Shown here in pieces: positions 15,872 through 22,424 of a stretch of DNA of 34,930 nt. Each line of letters starts with the position of its first letter. Position 1 is the stretch's first letter. A model generated the notes under the pieces. That model did not search any database and was not told the DNA's origin. It saw nothing but the letters and a program-made list of their open reading frames with translations. The position numbers were made by a program, and so were the translations under genes. Origin of the DNA: Chromobacterium aquaticum (lineage in GTDB: Bacteria > Pseudomonadota > Gammaproteobacteria > Burkholderiales > Chromobacteriaceae); NCBI RefSeq assembly GCF_021129195.1, contig NZ_JAJOHW010000027.1, forward strand, positions 1-34,930, written 5' to 3'.

Positions 15872-16891
15872 ATGCATACCTCCAGCCTGATTTCCGGAGC
15901 CCGCTTCGAAGCCGCCCGGCAGGTGGCCGGCGCGCCCGACCGCACCGCGCGCCCGCACGGCCACAGCTTCCGCGTCATCGCCCGCGCCGACGCCCAATAT
16001 CCCGGCCACGAGCGGCTGCAAGCGGCGCTGGACGCCGCCGTCGCGCCGCTGGACTACGCCGATCTGAACCGCCAACTGGCCCAGTGCGACGACTTGGCGC
16101 TGGCCGCCCATCTGCGCGCGGCGCTGCCCTGCCCGGCGGCGCTGAGCCTGCAAAGCTCGCCGCAGCGCGGCGTGACGCTGGACGGCGACATCGCCTTTAA
16201 CTGGATACAGGTGCAGTTCGAAGCCGCCCATCAACTGCCTCATGTGCCGGCTGGCCACAAATGCGGCCGTCTGCACGGCCACGGTTTCGGCGTGCGCCTG
16301 GCCGCCGACGCCGGACTCAGCGACCACGCGCGGCTGGAAGCCGCCTGGCTGCCGCTGTTCGGCGAACTCAATCACCGTTACCTCAACGACATCGCCGGCC
16401 TGGACAACCCCACCAGCGAAGTGCTGGCGCAATGGCTATACCAGCGGCTGGCCGACACCCTGCCGGGCCTGGCCTGGGTAGAGGTGCGCGAAACCCATAG
16501 CGCCGGCAGCCAGTTCGACGGCCAACGCTTCCGCATCTGGAAGGAACAGCGCTTCGAAAGCGCCCGTCCTTTCAACGATCAGGGCGCCTACACCGGCCAC
16601 AGCTATCTGGTCCGGCTGATGTTGACCGGCAAGCTGGACCAGACCATGGGCTGGCTGCTGGACTTCGGCGACGTCAAGGACCGCTTCAAGCCCATCTACC
16701 GCCAGCTGGACCACAATCCGCTGGACCGGCTCAGCGGCGTGCGCGGCGGCGACAGCGCCTCGGTGGCGGAATGGGTGCATGCCCATCTAGCGCCGCTGGT
16801 GCCGGAACTGGCGCGCATCGACCTGATGGAACAGGAACAGCGCGGCGTATCGCTGATGTTCCACGACGATATGCGCTGGCCGCTGCTGTAA
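15872..16891 (+). CDS. queD: Triple-domain QueD-like 6-carboxytetrahydropterin synthase
   Basis: QueD makes 6-carboxy-5,6,7,8-tetrahydropterin from dihydroneopterin triphosphate. E. coli QueD is about 120 residues; this protein has 339 and contains three QueD-like units in tandem. Unit 1 (about 10-105) keeps HGH (29-31) but has R16 for the first zinc His and no catalytic Cys. Unit 2 (about 114-217) has the full zinc triad H120, H135, H137, the Cys (C131 in GHKCGRLHGH) and E207, but its Asp-His pair reads N167-H168. Unit 3 (about 226-333) lacks the zinc ligands and Cys but keeps GWLLDF, D280-H281 and E320. It lies between queC and queE. The pathway is secure; the division of labour between units is inference. 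Confidence 0.87.
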   Translation: MHTSSLISGARFEAARQVAGAPDRTARPHGHSFRVIARADAQYPGHERLQAALDAAVAPLDYADLNRQLAQCDDLALAAHLRAALPCPAALSLQSSPQRGVTLDGDIAFNWIQVQFEAAHQLPHVPAGHKCGRLHGHGFGVRLAADAGLSDHARLEAAWLPLFGELNHRYLNDIAGLDNPTSEVLAQWLYQRLADTLPGLAWVEVRETHSAGSQFDGQRFRIWKEQRFESARPFNDQGAYTGHSYLVRLMLTGKLDQTMGWLLDFGDVKDRFKPIYRQLDHNPLDRLSGVRGGDSASVAEWVHAHLAPLVPELARIDLMEQEQRGVSLMFHDDMRWPLL

Positions 16892-17041
16892 GAACCTGTT
16901 TACGATCTGCTGCGCGTCGGCGGGATGGATAGAAATGGGCGTTGAAACCAAGCTCAGTGCTCATGTACCACGTGTACATTCCGCTTTTTCGCTCGTTTTC
17001 GCCTTGTCTCGCCTTAGCTCGCAAGATCGTAAACACGTTCC
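16891..17041. repeat. 142-bp-family palindromic repeat, copy 5 (forward orientation)
   Basis: The left end AGAACCTGTTTACGATCT starts on the last base of the queD TAA. The right end (reverse complement GAACGTGTTTACGATCT) is matched. The centre is CTCATGTACCACGTGTACATTCC. This copy is about 9 bp longer through an insertion in the left arm (GGGATGGATAGAAATG). It separates queD from queE. Confidence 0.87.
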
Positions 17042-17079
17042 AAGCCTGTCCCTTCATTACATTTAGAGAACGCGCTGTG

Positions 17080-17712
17080 ATGACTTACACGGTCAAGGAA
17101 ATCTTCTACACGCTGCAGGGCGAAGGCCGCCAAGCCGGCCGCGCCGCGGTGTTCTGCCGCTTCTCCGGCTGCAATCTGTGGTCCGGCCGCGAGCAGGACC
17201 GCGCCAAGGCGGTCTGCCAGTTCTGCGACACCGACTTCGTCGGCGTCGGCCCGGACGGCGGCAAATTCAACAGCGCGGCGGCGCTGGCCGAACGCATCGC
17301 CGCCGAATGGCCGGCCGGCGCCGGCGGCGTACCCTATGTGGTGTGCACCGGCGGCGAGCCCTTGCTGCAACTGGACGCCGAGCTGATCGCCGAACTGCAC
17401 CGCCGCGGCTTCGAGGTGGCGGTGGAAACCAATGGCACCGTGGCCGCGCCGCCTGGGCTGGACTGGATCTGCGTCAGCCCCAAGGCCGGCGCGGAGCTGC
17501 TGCTGCAAAGCGGCGATGAGTTGAAGCTGGTCTATCCGCAGGCGACGCAGCTGCCGGAAACGGTGGAGCACCTGGACTTCGACACCTTCTATCTGCAACC
17601 GATGGATGGACCGGAGCTGGCCGCCAATACCCGTGCCGCCATCGCCTACTGCATGGCGCACCCGCGCTGGCGCTTGTCGGTGCAGACACATAAGGTTACC
17701 AATATCCGCTGA
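17080..17712 (+). CDS. queE: 7-carboxy-7-deazaguanine synthase (radical SAM)
   Basis: QueE converts 6-carboxytetrahydropterin to 7-carboxy-7-deazaguanine by radical SAM ring contraction. The 210-residue protein has the [4Fe-4S] Cys set in the spaced form seen in Burkholderia enzymes: C in FSGCNLW, then about 14 residues (SGREQDRAKAV), then CQFCDTDF. SAM-binding residues VCTGGEPLLQ and ETNGT follow, and the C-terminus VQTHKVTNIR is typical. The ATG is preceded by TTTAGAGAACGCGCTGTG, a weak ribosome-binding site; an overlapping GTG one codon earlier is possible. It completes a queC-queD-queE set, though a repeat element sits between queD and queE. Confidence 0.94.
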   Translation: MTYTVKEIFYTLQGEGRQAGRAAVFCRFSGCNLWSGREQDRAKAVCQFCDTDFVGVGPDGGKFNSAAALAERIAAEWPAGAGGVPYVVCTGGEPLLQLDAELIAELHRRGFEVAVETNGTVAAPPGLDWICVSPKAGAELLLQSGDELKLVYPQATQLPETVEHLDFDTFYLQPMDGPELAANTRAAIAYCMAHPRWRLSVQTHKVTNIR

Positions 17713-17719
17713 ACTTGCC

Positions 17720-17735
17720 GGGCCCTTCTGGGCCC
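17720..17735. terminator. Weak hairpin after queE
   Basis: GGGCCC-TTCT-GGGCCC forms a 6-bp stem 7 bp after the queE stop, without a real T-tract. In the remaining 270 bp before the bufferin precursor gene I see no gene, only a palindrome and a promoter just before it. Confidence 0.45.
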
Positions 17736-17914
17736 AATCCTTATCCGCCTCCCCTGCCCCCTCGCTCCTCCCGCAAGAAAAAATCGCGCTCCGCCGTAAT
17801 GAAACCGCCTTGATGCCGACTTACCGGCAAGAAGGGCGGCCAGGCGGCGCGGCGAATCAAAAAATTCGCATCTACAGTGTAAGAAGCCGGCAAGGCCCCC
17901 GACTCAACCCATGT

Positions 17915-17960
17915 CCGCCCCAGTGAAAGCAAGGGCGGGAAACACGGGCTCGTTTATAAT
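17915..17960 (+). promoter_or_regulatory. Putative promoter and operator of the bufferin operon
   Basis: A perfect -10 hexamer TATAAT (17955-17960) lies 47 bp before the first precursor ATG. The -35 position has no consensus but overlaps an inverted repeat CCGCCC-N12-GGGCGG (17915-17920 / 17933-17938). Such a layout suggests an activated promoter with an operator at the -35. No CueR-like dyad and no adjacent ECF sigma gene were seen. Confidence 0.5.
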
Positions 17961-18007
17961 CCGCACCATCAATTTTCGGCCTCAAGCCGTTAAACAGGAG
18001 AAACACC

Positions 18008-18268
18008 ATGAGTACCAGCAAAACCCTGATCGCCTCCGCTCTCGGCGCCGTTGTAGCCTTCGGCGCGCTGGCGTCCGCGCCGGCCGCCGCCGCCGACAAA
18101 GAGAAGTGCTACGGCATCGCCCAGGCCGGCAAGAACGACTGCGCGTCCGCCACCGGCGCCCATTCCTGCGCCGGCCAGGCCAAGATGGACAAGGACCCGG
18201 GCGACTGGAAATACGTGGCCAAGGGCAGCTGCGAAAAAATGGGCGGCAGCTCCGCGCCTAAGAAGTAA
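18008..18268 (+). CDS. Bufferin-type RiPP precursor (DUF2282), first copy
   Basis: This 86-residue secreted precursor belongs to the BufA1/DUF2282 family. It has a Sec signal peptide (residues 1-29, cleavage near APAAAA|D) and a short core with four Cys: C34 (EKCYG), C45 (KNDC), C54 (AHSCAGQ) and C75 (GSCEKMGG). In characterised bufferins the MNIO enzyme BufB, helped by BufC, turns core Cys into thiooxazoles that bind copper. CAGGAG lies 7 bp before the ATG. It heads an operon with a second precursor, bufB, bufC and a DoxX gene. Family and context are firm; modification and metal here are inferred from known family members. Confidence 0.88.
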   Translation: MSTSKTLIASALGAVVAFGALASAPAAAADKEKCYGIAQAGKNDCASATGAHSCAGQAKMDKDPGDWKYVAKGSCEKMGGSSAPKK

Positions 18269-18279
18269 GCCGGACCCGA

Positions 18280-18304
18280 CCGGAGCGCGGCAGCCGCGCT
18301 CCGG
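18280..18304. other. Strong intercistronic hairpin between the two precursor genes
   Basis: CCGGAGCGCGG and CCGCGCTCCGG form a perfect 11-bp stem with a 3-base loop, 11 bp after the first precursor stop. No T-tract follows. It probably protects the first mRNA segment or partly terminates, giving more precursor than enzyme. Confidence 0.7.
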
Positions 18305-18426
18305 CCGGAATCTGAACGAAATCTGAAAGAACAAATTTCAAATCCATGTAGTCTCAGCGAGGTTTGCCAAACGCCGGTCTTAAAACCCACCAAGGGCCGG
18401 CCCGCACATCCCCACAGGAGACTGAC

Positions 18427-18702
18427 ATGAACACCACCCGCAAACTGCTTGCCTCCGCCGTCGGCGCCGTCATCGCGCTGGGCGTCGCCGCCTCGGCCCA
18501 GGCCGAGGACGCGCCTCAGCCCAAGGAAAAATGCTATGGCGTCACCCCGGCCGGCAAGAACGATTGCGCCTCCGCCGACGGCGCCCATTATTGCGCCGGT
18601 GAAGCCAAGGTGGACAACGACCCCAATGAGTGGCACAGCGTGCCCAAGGGGACTTGCGAGGGCCTGGGCGGCAGCACCACGCCGCCGCCCAAGCAATCTT
18701 GA
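18427..18702 (+). CDS. Bufferin-type RiPP precursor (DUF2282), second copy
   Basis: A paralogue of the preceding gene, 91 residues, with a signal peptide (1-26, cleavage at AQA|ED) and the same four-Cys core: C36 (KEKCYG), C47 (KNDC), C56 (HYCAGE), C77 (GTCEGLGG). Compared with copy 1 it has an extra DAPQP spacer after the signal peptide. Its core is more acidic ([12 protein letters not shown]) where copy 1 is basic ([10 protein letters not shown]), and its tail is proline-rich. AGGAG lies 6 bp before the ATG; a longer reading from 18364 lacks a signal peptide. The 158-bp gap to copy 1 holds a hairpin and an AT-richer stretch but no clear promoter. Confidence 0.88.
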   Translation: MNTTRKLLASAVGAVIALGVAASAQAEDAPQPKEKCYGVTPAGKNDCASADGAHYCAGEAKVDNDPNEWHSVPKGTCEGLGGSTTPPPKQS

Positions 18703-18751
18703 TCGCGCCGCCGGACCAGCCGTCCGGAGCTGCGCATCGAAGGGAATGACG

Positions 18752-19579
18752 ATGAAAACCAAGCTTCCCGCGGTCTGCGGCATCGGCCTGCGCGCCCCGC
18801 ATTACCGCGAAGCGCTGGACAGCCGCCCGGACCTGGGCTGGGTGGAAGTGCACAGCGAGAACTTCTTCGACGGCGGCATGCCATGGAGCATGCTGCATGA
18901 GGTGGCCGCCTGTTGGCCGCTGTCGCTGCACGGCGTCGGCCTGGGCTTGGGCTCGGCCGCGCGCCCGGACCCGACTCACCTGGCCGCGCTCAAGCGGCTG
19001 GTGGACGCGATGCAGCCCGCTGCGGTATCGGAACACCTGTCCTTCAATCATTCCGCCAACCGCTTCGTCAACGATCTGCTGCCCATTCCCTACACCCGCG
19101 AATCGCTGGCGGTGATCGCCGGCCACGTCGCGGAAACCCAGGACGCGCTGGGCCGGCCCATCCTGCTGGAAAACCTGTCCAGCTATCTGGAGTTCCCCGG
19201 CAACGAGATGCACGAGGGCGAGTTCCTGGCCGAACTGGTGCGCCGCACCGGCTGCGGCATCCTGCTGGACATCAACAATCTCTACGTCAACCGCGTCAAC
19301 CTGGGCGTGGACACCGACGCGGTGCTGGACGCGCTGCCGGCGGCGGCGATAGGCGAAATCCACCTGGCCGGCTACAGCGAACGCGAAGGCATGCTGGTGG
19401 ACACTCACAGCCAGCCGGTGCACGACGGCGTCTGGCAGCTGTACCGCGAAGCCATCGCCCGGCTGGGCCCGCGGCCCACCTTGATCGAATGGGATCTGGA
19501 AATTCCGCCGCTGGCCACCTTGCGCGGCGAGGCCGCCAAGGCTCAGGCCATCCTGGAGGCCGCGCATGAACTGGTCTGA
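18752..19579 (+). CDS. bufB: MNIO-family RiPP-modifying enzyme (DUF692, BufB-like)
   Basis: Multinuclear non-heme iron-dependent oxidative enzymes (MNIO, DUF692) modify Cys in RiPP precursors; MbnB and BufB are characterised members. The 275-residue TIM-barrel protein shows the family's metal-ligand and active-site segments in order: EVHSENFF, LSLHGVGLGLGS, VSEHLSF, ILLENLSSYL, LLDINNLYVNRVN, EIHLAGYSE, DTHSQPVHDGVW and LIEWDLEIPPL. I chose the second of two close ATGs because AGGG lies 7 bp before it. The gene overlaps bufC by 14 bp. It should act in the cytoplasm on the two DUF2282 precursors before export. The name bufB follows family and context. Confidence 0.92.
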   Translation: MKTKLPAVCGIGLRAPHYREALDSRPDLGWVEVHSENFFDGGMPWSMLHEVAACWPLSLHGVGLGLGSAARPDPTHLAALKRLVDAMQPAAVSEHLSFNHSANRFVNDLLPIPYTRESLAVIAGHVAETQDALGRPILLENLSSYLEFPGNEMHEGEFLAELVRRTGCGILLDINNLYVNRVNLGVDTDAVLDALPAAAIGEIHLAGYSEREGMLVDTHSQPVHDGVWQLYREAIARLGPRPTLIEWDLEIPPLATLRGEAAKAQAILEAAHELV

Positions 19580-20315
19580 TTGGCAGGCGGAACTGCTGGA
19601 ACAGATCGCCGATCCGGCGCGCGCGGTGGAAGCGGCGCCGGCGCTGAACCCGGCCGGCCTCGCGGTCTACCGCAACAATTACCGGGTGGGGCTGATCGAC
19701 ACCCTGGCCTTCATCTATCCGGTCTGCCGCCAACTGGTGGGCGAGGACTTCTTCACCGGCCTGGCCCGCGCCTTCATCGGCGGCCATCCGTCGCAAAGCG
19801 GCAATCTGCATCTATACGGCGCCGGCTTCGGCGACTTCATCGCCGGCTTCGAACACGCGCGCGAACTGCCTTATCTGGCCGATGTCGCGCGGCTGGAATG
19901 GCGGGTCCACCGCGCCTACTACGCCGCCGACGCCGCGCCAGTGGACAGCGCCGCGCTGGCCGCCTTCCCGCAACAGCGCTGGGGCGAGCTCAGACTGCGG
20001 CCGCTGCCCGATGTCGCCGCCCTGCTCAGCCGCTGGCCGGCGGCGTCGATCTGGCTGGCACACCAACGCCAGCCGGTGGAACTGGACGTGGACCTGCACC
20101 GGCAGCCGGAGGCGACGCTGGTCTACCGCCTTCAGGGCAGGGTTCAAGTCGAAATCGTCGGTCCCGGCCTGGCCGCGCTGCTGCAAGCCTTCCTCGACGG
20201 CGCGACGCTGGAGAGCGCGGTGGAACAGGCGCTGGCCGCCGAAGCGGACTTCGACCTGCAGGCCGGCCTGCTGCGGCTGTTCCAGCAGCGCCTGATCCAG
20301 GACCTCACACTGTAA
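19566..20315 (+). CDS. bufC: DUF2063 partner protein of the MNIO enzyme (BufC-like)
   Basis: BufC/HvfC-type proteins pair with BufB and present the precursor to it. The 249-residue product has the DUF2063 N-terminal domain (about 1-95, formerly labelled putative DNA-binding; ALNPAGLAVYRNNYRVGLIDTLAFIYPVCRQLVGEDFF). A C-terminal domain (about 130-245) follows, which in related proteins resembles a RiPP-recognition fold; VYRLQGRVQVEIVGPGLAALLQAFLDG fits its helical part. The start overlaps the end of bufB, implying translational coupling. Family assignment is confident; the mechanism is from family knowledge. Confidence 0.88.
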   Translation: MNWSDWQAELLEQIADPARAVEAAPALNPAGLAVYRNNYRVGLIDTLAFIYPVCRQLVGEDFFTGLARAFIGGHPSQSGNLHLYGAGFGDFIAGFEHARELPYLADVARLEWRVHRAYYAADAAPVDSAALAAFPQQRWGELRLRPLPDVAALLSRWPAASIWLAHQRQPVELDVDLHRQPEATLVYRLQGRVQVEIVGPGLAALLQAFLDGATLESAVEQALAAEADFDLQAGLLRLFQQRLIQDLTL

Positions 20316-20436
20316 ACACGCTTAAACCCTGAGCACCGAATCTCATCCAAGCTTGCGGGCATGGAGGGGATACTCACGCCCACGATTTGCCATCCGCCAC
20401 TGCTGAACCATACTCAACACACAGGAGACACCCGCC

Positions 20437-20892
20437 ATGAACCCCTTGACCTGCTCCCGCCTCAACACACCCTATCGCTGGCTGATACGCGGCGGCGATC
20501 TGCTGCAACCGCTGCTCTTGCTGCTGTTCCGGCTGTGGATCGCCAATGTGTTCTTCAAATCCGGCCTGACCAAGATAGACGACTGGGACACCACCCTGCT
20601 GCTGTTCACCGAGGAATACCACGTGCCGCTGCTGCCGCCCGCCATCGCCGCGCTGCTGGCCACCGCCGGCGAACTGGGCCTGTCCGCGCTGCTGGCGCTG
20701 GGCCTGGGCGCGCGCTTCGCCGCCGCCGGCCTGTTCATCCTCAACGCGGTGGCGGTGATCAGCTACCCGGGGCTGACCGAGGCCACCCGCGAATTCCATT
20801 ACTACTGGGGCATGCTGATCGCCACCGTGCTCGCCTTCGGCCCCGGCCTGCTGTCCGTGGACGCGTGGCTGCGGCGCTGGGCGGAACGTTGA
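20437..20892 (+). CDS. DoxX-family membrane protein of the bufferin operon
   Basis: The 151-residue inner-membrane protein has four hydrophobic segments (about 23-45, 68-90, 92-115, 125-145). It carries the DoxX-family pattern LLLFRLWIANVFFKSGLTKIDDWDTTLLLF near the first segment and FHYYWGMLIA near the last. DoxX-like genes commonly follow DUF692-DUF2063 pairs in Proteobacteria, so it probably belongs to the operon despite the 121-bp gap. CAGGAG lies 10 bp before the ATG. Its function is unknown; a redox or quinone-linked role is speculation from other DoxX proteins. Confidence 0.85.
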   Translation: MNPLTCSRLNTPYRWLIRGGDLLQPLLLLLFRLWIANVFFKSGLTKIDDWDTTLLLFTEEYHVPLLPPAIAALLATAGELGLSALLALGLGARFAAAGLFILNAVAVISYPGLTEATREFHYYWGMLIATVLAFGPGLLSVDAWLRRWAER

Positions 20893-20944
20893 GCGGCGCG
20901 GCGTGGCATAATGCCGGTTCCGACACGCATTGACCCGCCACGCC

Positions 20945-21793
20945 ATGAGCCCTGCCTACACCCTGGTGGTCCAAGCCGACGCGCTGGACCCGCATCATCT
21001 GCATGAACTGGCCCACCTCGCCGAGGCCACCCATATGGATCATCCCAGCCCCAGCGTCGCGCGCCTGCGCGGCGCGGCGCCGGCGCAACGGGCCGCGACG
21101 CTGGCGCTGTGCGAGCAATGGGGCTATGACGGCGCCTATGTCGAAGCCGGCCGCAGTTTCGCCGATTTCGGCCTGCTGGTGTCGGATATGGACTCCACGC
21201 TGATCACCATAGAGTGCATAGACGAAATCGCCGATCTCAACGGCCTCAAGCCGCAGGTGGCCGCCATCACCGAACGCTCGATGCGCGGCGAGCTGGACTT
21301 CGCCGCCTCGCTGGCGGAGCGGGTGGCGCTGCTGCGCGGGCTGCCTGAAAGCGCGCTGGAACAGGTCTATCGTGAAAGAGTCCGGCTGATGCCGGGCGCC
21401 GAGGCGCTGCTGGCCGCCTGCAAGCGCCACGGCGTCAAGTTCATGCTGGTCTCCGGCGGCTTCACCTTCTTCACCGACAGGCTGAAAGCCGAACTGGGCC
21501 TGGACTTTGCCCACGCCAACCAGCTGGAAGTGGAAAACGGCGCGCTGACCGGCCGGGTGCGCGGGCCCATCGTCGACGCCGCCGCCAAGAAGCGGCTGCT
21601 GATCCAGCAACGCGAGGCGCTGGGCCTGAAGCCGGAACAGGTGCTGGCGATGGGCGACGGCGCCAACGATTTGCAGATGCTGGCCGAAGCCGGCGTCGGC
21701 GTCGCGGTGCACGCCAAGCCGGTGGTGCGCGCCCAGGCCGACATCGCCATCAACCACGGCGGGCTGGACCGCATCCTGAACCTGTACCACTGA
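20945..21793 (+). CDS. serB: Phosphoserine phosphatase
   Basis: SerB performs the last step of serine synthesis, dephosphorylating O-phosphoserine (cytoplasm). The 282-residue protein has a short N-terminal extension (1-75) and then a HAD domain. Motif I is DMDSTLI with the nucleophile Asp (about 82), motif II FMLVSGGFTFF (about 173), motif III near AAKKRLL, and motif IV MGDGANDLQML (about 237). The ATG at 20945 is preferred to an upstream TTG. GGCATAATGCC just upstream may hold a weak -10. It is followed by an unrecognised gene after 25 bp. Confidence 0.94.
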   Translation: MSPAYTLVVQADALDPHHLHELAHLAEATHMDHPSPSVARLRGAAPAQRAATLALCEQWGYDGAYVEAGRSFADFGLLVSDMDSTLITIECIDEIADLNGLKPQVAAITERSMRGELDFAASLAERVALLRGLPESALEQVYRERVRLMPGAEALLAACKRHGVKFMLVSGGFTFFTDRLKAELGLDFAHANQLEVENGALTGRVRGPIVDAAAKKRLLIQQREALGLKPEQVLAMGDGANDLQMLAEAGVGVAVHAKPVVRAQADIAINHGGLDRILNLYH

Positions 21794-21818
21794 ACGAACA
21801 CGCCGCGGGAGCCGACCG

Positions 21819-22331
21819 ATGAGCTTATTTCCTGAACTGGGCAGCGCCAGCTTCGACGCCGAACTGCCGTTCTCGGTACAGCCGCTGCCTGGCGGGGTCT
21901 GTCCGGCGCGGCTGGAGCGCGAAACCCGGCTGGCGCTGCGGGTGCTGGCAGCGCCCACCGAGACCCTGCCCGAAGCCGACCCGATGCTGGTGCGGCTGGA
22001 AGCCAAGCTGGACCTGGCGCTGGAGGTAGCGCTGCTGTCGCGCCATCCGGAACGGCCGGCGCTGACGCCGTGCCGGCTGGGCCTGAACAGCGTGGCCTGG
22101 CTCAGCGAACACGCCAATCACGGCAGCGAGCCGGTGCTGCTGGCGCTCTGCCCCAATCCCGACTCCGCGCTGCTGCTGTTTCTCGCCGCCCGCATCCTCA
22201 CGGTGACGCCGGGCGAAAACGGCAACTATCTGATCTGCGCCGACATCAGCGGCGCTTTCGACGAAGCCACCCACCTGCTGTGGGAAAAATGGGTGTTCCG
22301 CCGTCATCGCAAGGCGATACTGGAACGCTGA
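21819..22331 (+). CDS. Hypothetical protein, possibly PilZ-like
   Basis: I do not recognise this 170-residue soluble protein with confidence. It has a helical stretch rich in Leu/Glu (about 50-75, MLVRLEAKLDLALEVALLSRH) and a probably beta-rich middle (TPCRLGLNSVAWLSEH, PVLLALCPNPDSALLLFLAARIL). It ends in a conserved-looking helix (FDEATHLLWEKWVFRRHRKAIL). The order of a long helix, then beta strands, then a basic helix recalls atypical PilZ (tPilZ) proteins, but no canonical RxxxR/DxSxxG c-di-GMP motif is visible. GGGAG lies 7 bp before the ATG. It is probably co-transcribed with serB. Confidence 0.7.
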   Translation: MSLFPELGSASFDAELPFSVQPLPGGVCPARLERETRLALRVLAAPTETLPEADPMLVRLEAKLDLALEVALLSRHPERPALTPCRLGLNSVAWLSEHANHGSEPVLLALCPNPDSALLLFLAARILTVTPGENGNYLICADISGAFDEATHLLWEKWVFRRHRKAILER

Positions 22332-22350
22332 GCCTGACCCGCAAAGAATG

Positions 22351-22376
22351 GGCAAAACCTCTTGATCGGTTTTGCC
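22351..22376. terminator. Hairpin terminator between convergent genes
   Basis: GGCAAAACC and GGTTTTGCC form a perfect 9-bp stem with an 8-base loop, 19 bp after the hypothetical gene's stop. The T-rich GTTTTTTCC follows about 14 bp later. It can serve the plus-strand gene and, reversed, the fbpC-like gene that ends 49 bp further on. Confidence 0.7.
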
Positions 22377-22424
22377 TGCTGCTTGCCCCCGTTTTTTCCC
22401 GCCCTTCCCGTTCACCGGCCCTGG

